Notes under the pieces: model-generated | What the model was told of the DNA's origin: nothing | Database searches by the model: none | Seen by the model: the letters and a program-made list of their open reading frames with translations, nothing else | Program-made: the position numbers and the translations under genes | From: Luteibacter sp. UNCMF331Sha3.1 | Lineage (GTDB): Bacteria > Pseudomonadota > Gammaproteobacteria > Xanthomonadales > Rhodanobacteraceae | DNA: 48,239 nt | Reading direction: 5' to 3' | Assembly: GCF_900109915.1 (NCBI RefSeq) | Contig: NZ_FOBU01000002.1 | Coordinates: forward strand, 1-48,239 | In this document: in pieces, positions 47,962 to 48,239 of the stretch | How the letters are laid out: the number at the start of each line of letters is the position of its first letter | Numbering within the stretch: the stretch's first letter is position 1

Positions 47962-48015
47962 AGCATCCTGCCGACATGAAACGGAACGTAACCTGTCGGG
48001 AGATTCAGGTTCGTC

Positions 48016-48239
48016 GCAAGCACCCATCGCCAGCAGGCTGGCTCCCACCAAAGCTCGGCAGTCGCTTTGTGCCGAAGGGTGGAAGCCAGCCCGCTGGCGA
48101 TCCGGCGAAGCGGGCACTCTCGCGATGACATGCTTCCCGAAGGGTGGGAGCCAGCCTGCTGGCGATCCCGCGAAGCGGGCACTCTCGCGATGACATGCTT
48201 CCCGAAGGGTGGGAGCCAGCCTGCTGGCGATCCCGCGAA
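48016..48239. repeat. REP region with 65-bp tandem repeat, running off the window
   Basis: A minus-strand A arm (about 48026-48049) is followed by plus-strand A arms at about 48078, 48143 and 48208. From about 48074 the sequence repeats with a 65-base period (A arm, then GATCCCGCGAAGCGGGCACT, then CTCGCGATGACATGCTTCCC), each unit also holding a small hairpin CCCGCGAAGCGGG. The array is cut by the window end, so its copy number is unknown. Confidence 0.9.

Overview
The window reads as ordinary chromosome from a high-GC gammaproteobacterium. Gene content and order (glp regulon, rod/mre cluster running into mltB-rlpA-dacC-ybeD-lipB-lipA, aceF-lpdA without aceE, rpe and trpE near each other, a PdsR/PdsS-type two-component pair) and the many GTGGGAGC-headed REP elements fit Xanthomonadales, most likely Rhodanobacteraceae (Luteibacter/Dyella-like). 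That placement is inferred from protein resemblance and repeat style; no rRNA or tRNA gene is present to confirm it.

Layout: 0.3-5.2 kb is a glycerol regulon (glpR, glpD, glpF, glpK) with GlpR-type operator half-sites between glpR and glpD. A bidirectional terminator separates it from a PfkB-family sugar/nucleoside kinase on the minus strand. From 6.6 to 16.2 kb lies the cell-shape and wall cluster mreB-mreC-mreD-mrdA(PBP2)-rodA-mltB-rlpA-dacC-ybeD, much of it with ATGA overlaps. It continues into lipoate transfer and synthesis (lipB, lipA) and the tail-specific protease prc, which ends in a strong terminator at about 20.5 kb. An MscS-family channel follows, then aceF (two lipoyl domains) and lpdA (one lipoyl domain), so lipoylation enzymes and their acceptor proteins lie within about 9 kb.

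From 25 kb the region is more accessory: a REP-associated tyrosine transposase (RAYT) with three tandem copies of a matching palindromic repeat, an APC permease, a secreted GH-A/agarase-like glycosidase, a small DUF2061 protein behind a Fur-box-like site, an unknown membrane protein, an Mpo1-like protein, purC, a cytochrome c, a DjlA-like co-chaperone and rpe. Next are two tandem secreted paralogues (Sel1-like), then a minus-strand unit of two very small ORFs with its own terminator. That unit is divergent from a two-component pair of the 'proteobacterial dedicated sortase' type, and no sortase lies in the window. The end holds trpE, a secreted UbiC-like protein, a DUF4019-like protein, a secreted alpha/beta hydrolase, a 98-aa protein, an M17 aminopeptidase, a YigB-like HAD phosphatase and a periplasmic binding protein fused to LysM.

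Almost every non-operonic gap carries REP/REPIN elements. I distinguish four arm types sharing a G-T-G/A-G-G-A-G-C head. One arm type has been absorbed into the rlpA coding sequence, and another occurs only as the right arm of chimeric elements. The candidates most worth a second look are the two-peptide operon with phased GGCAA(AG) repeats beside the PdsR/S pair, the RAYT with its own REPIN array, the Fur-box/DUF2061 unit and the PBP-LysM fusion.
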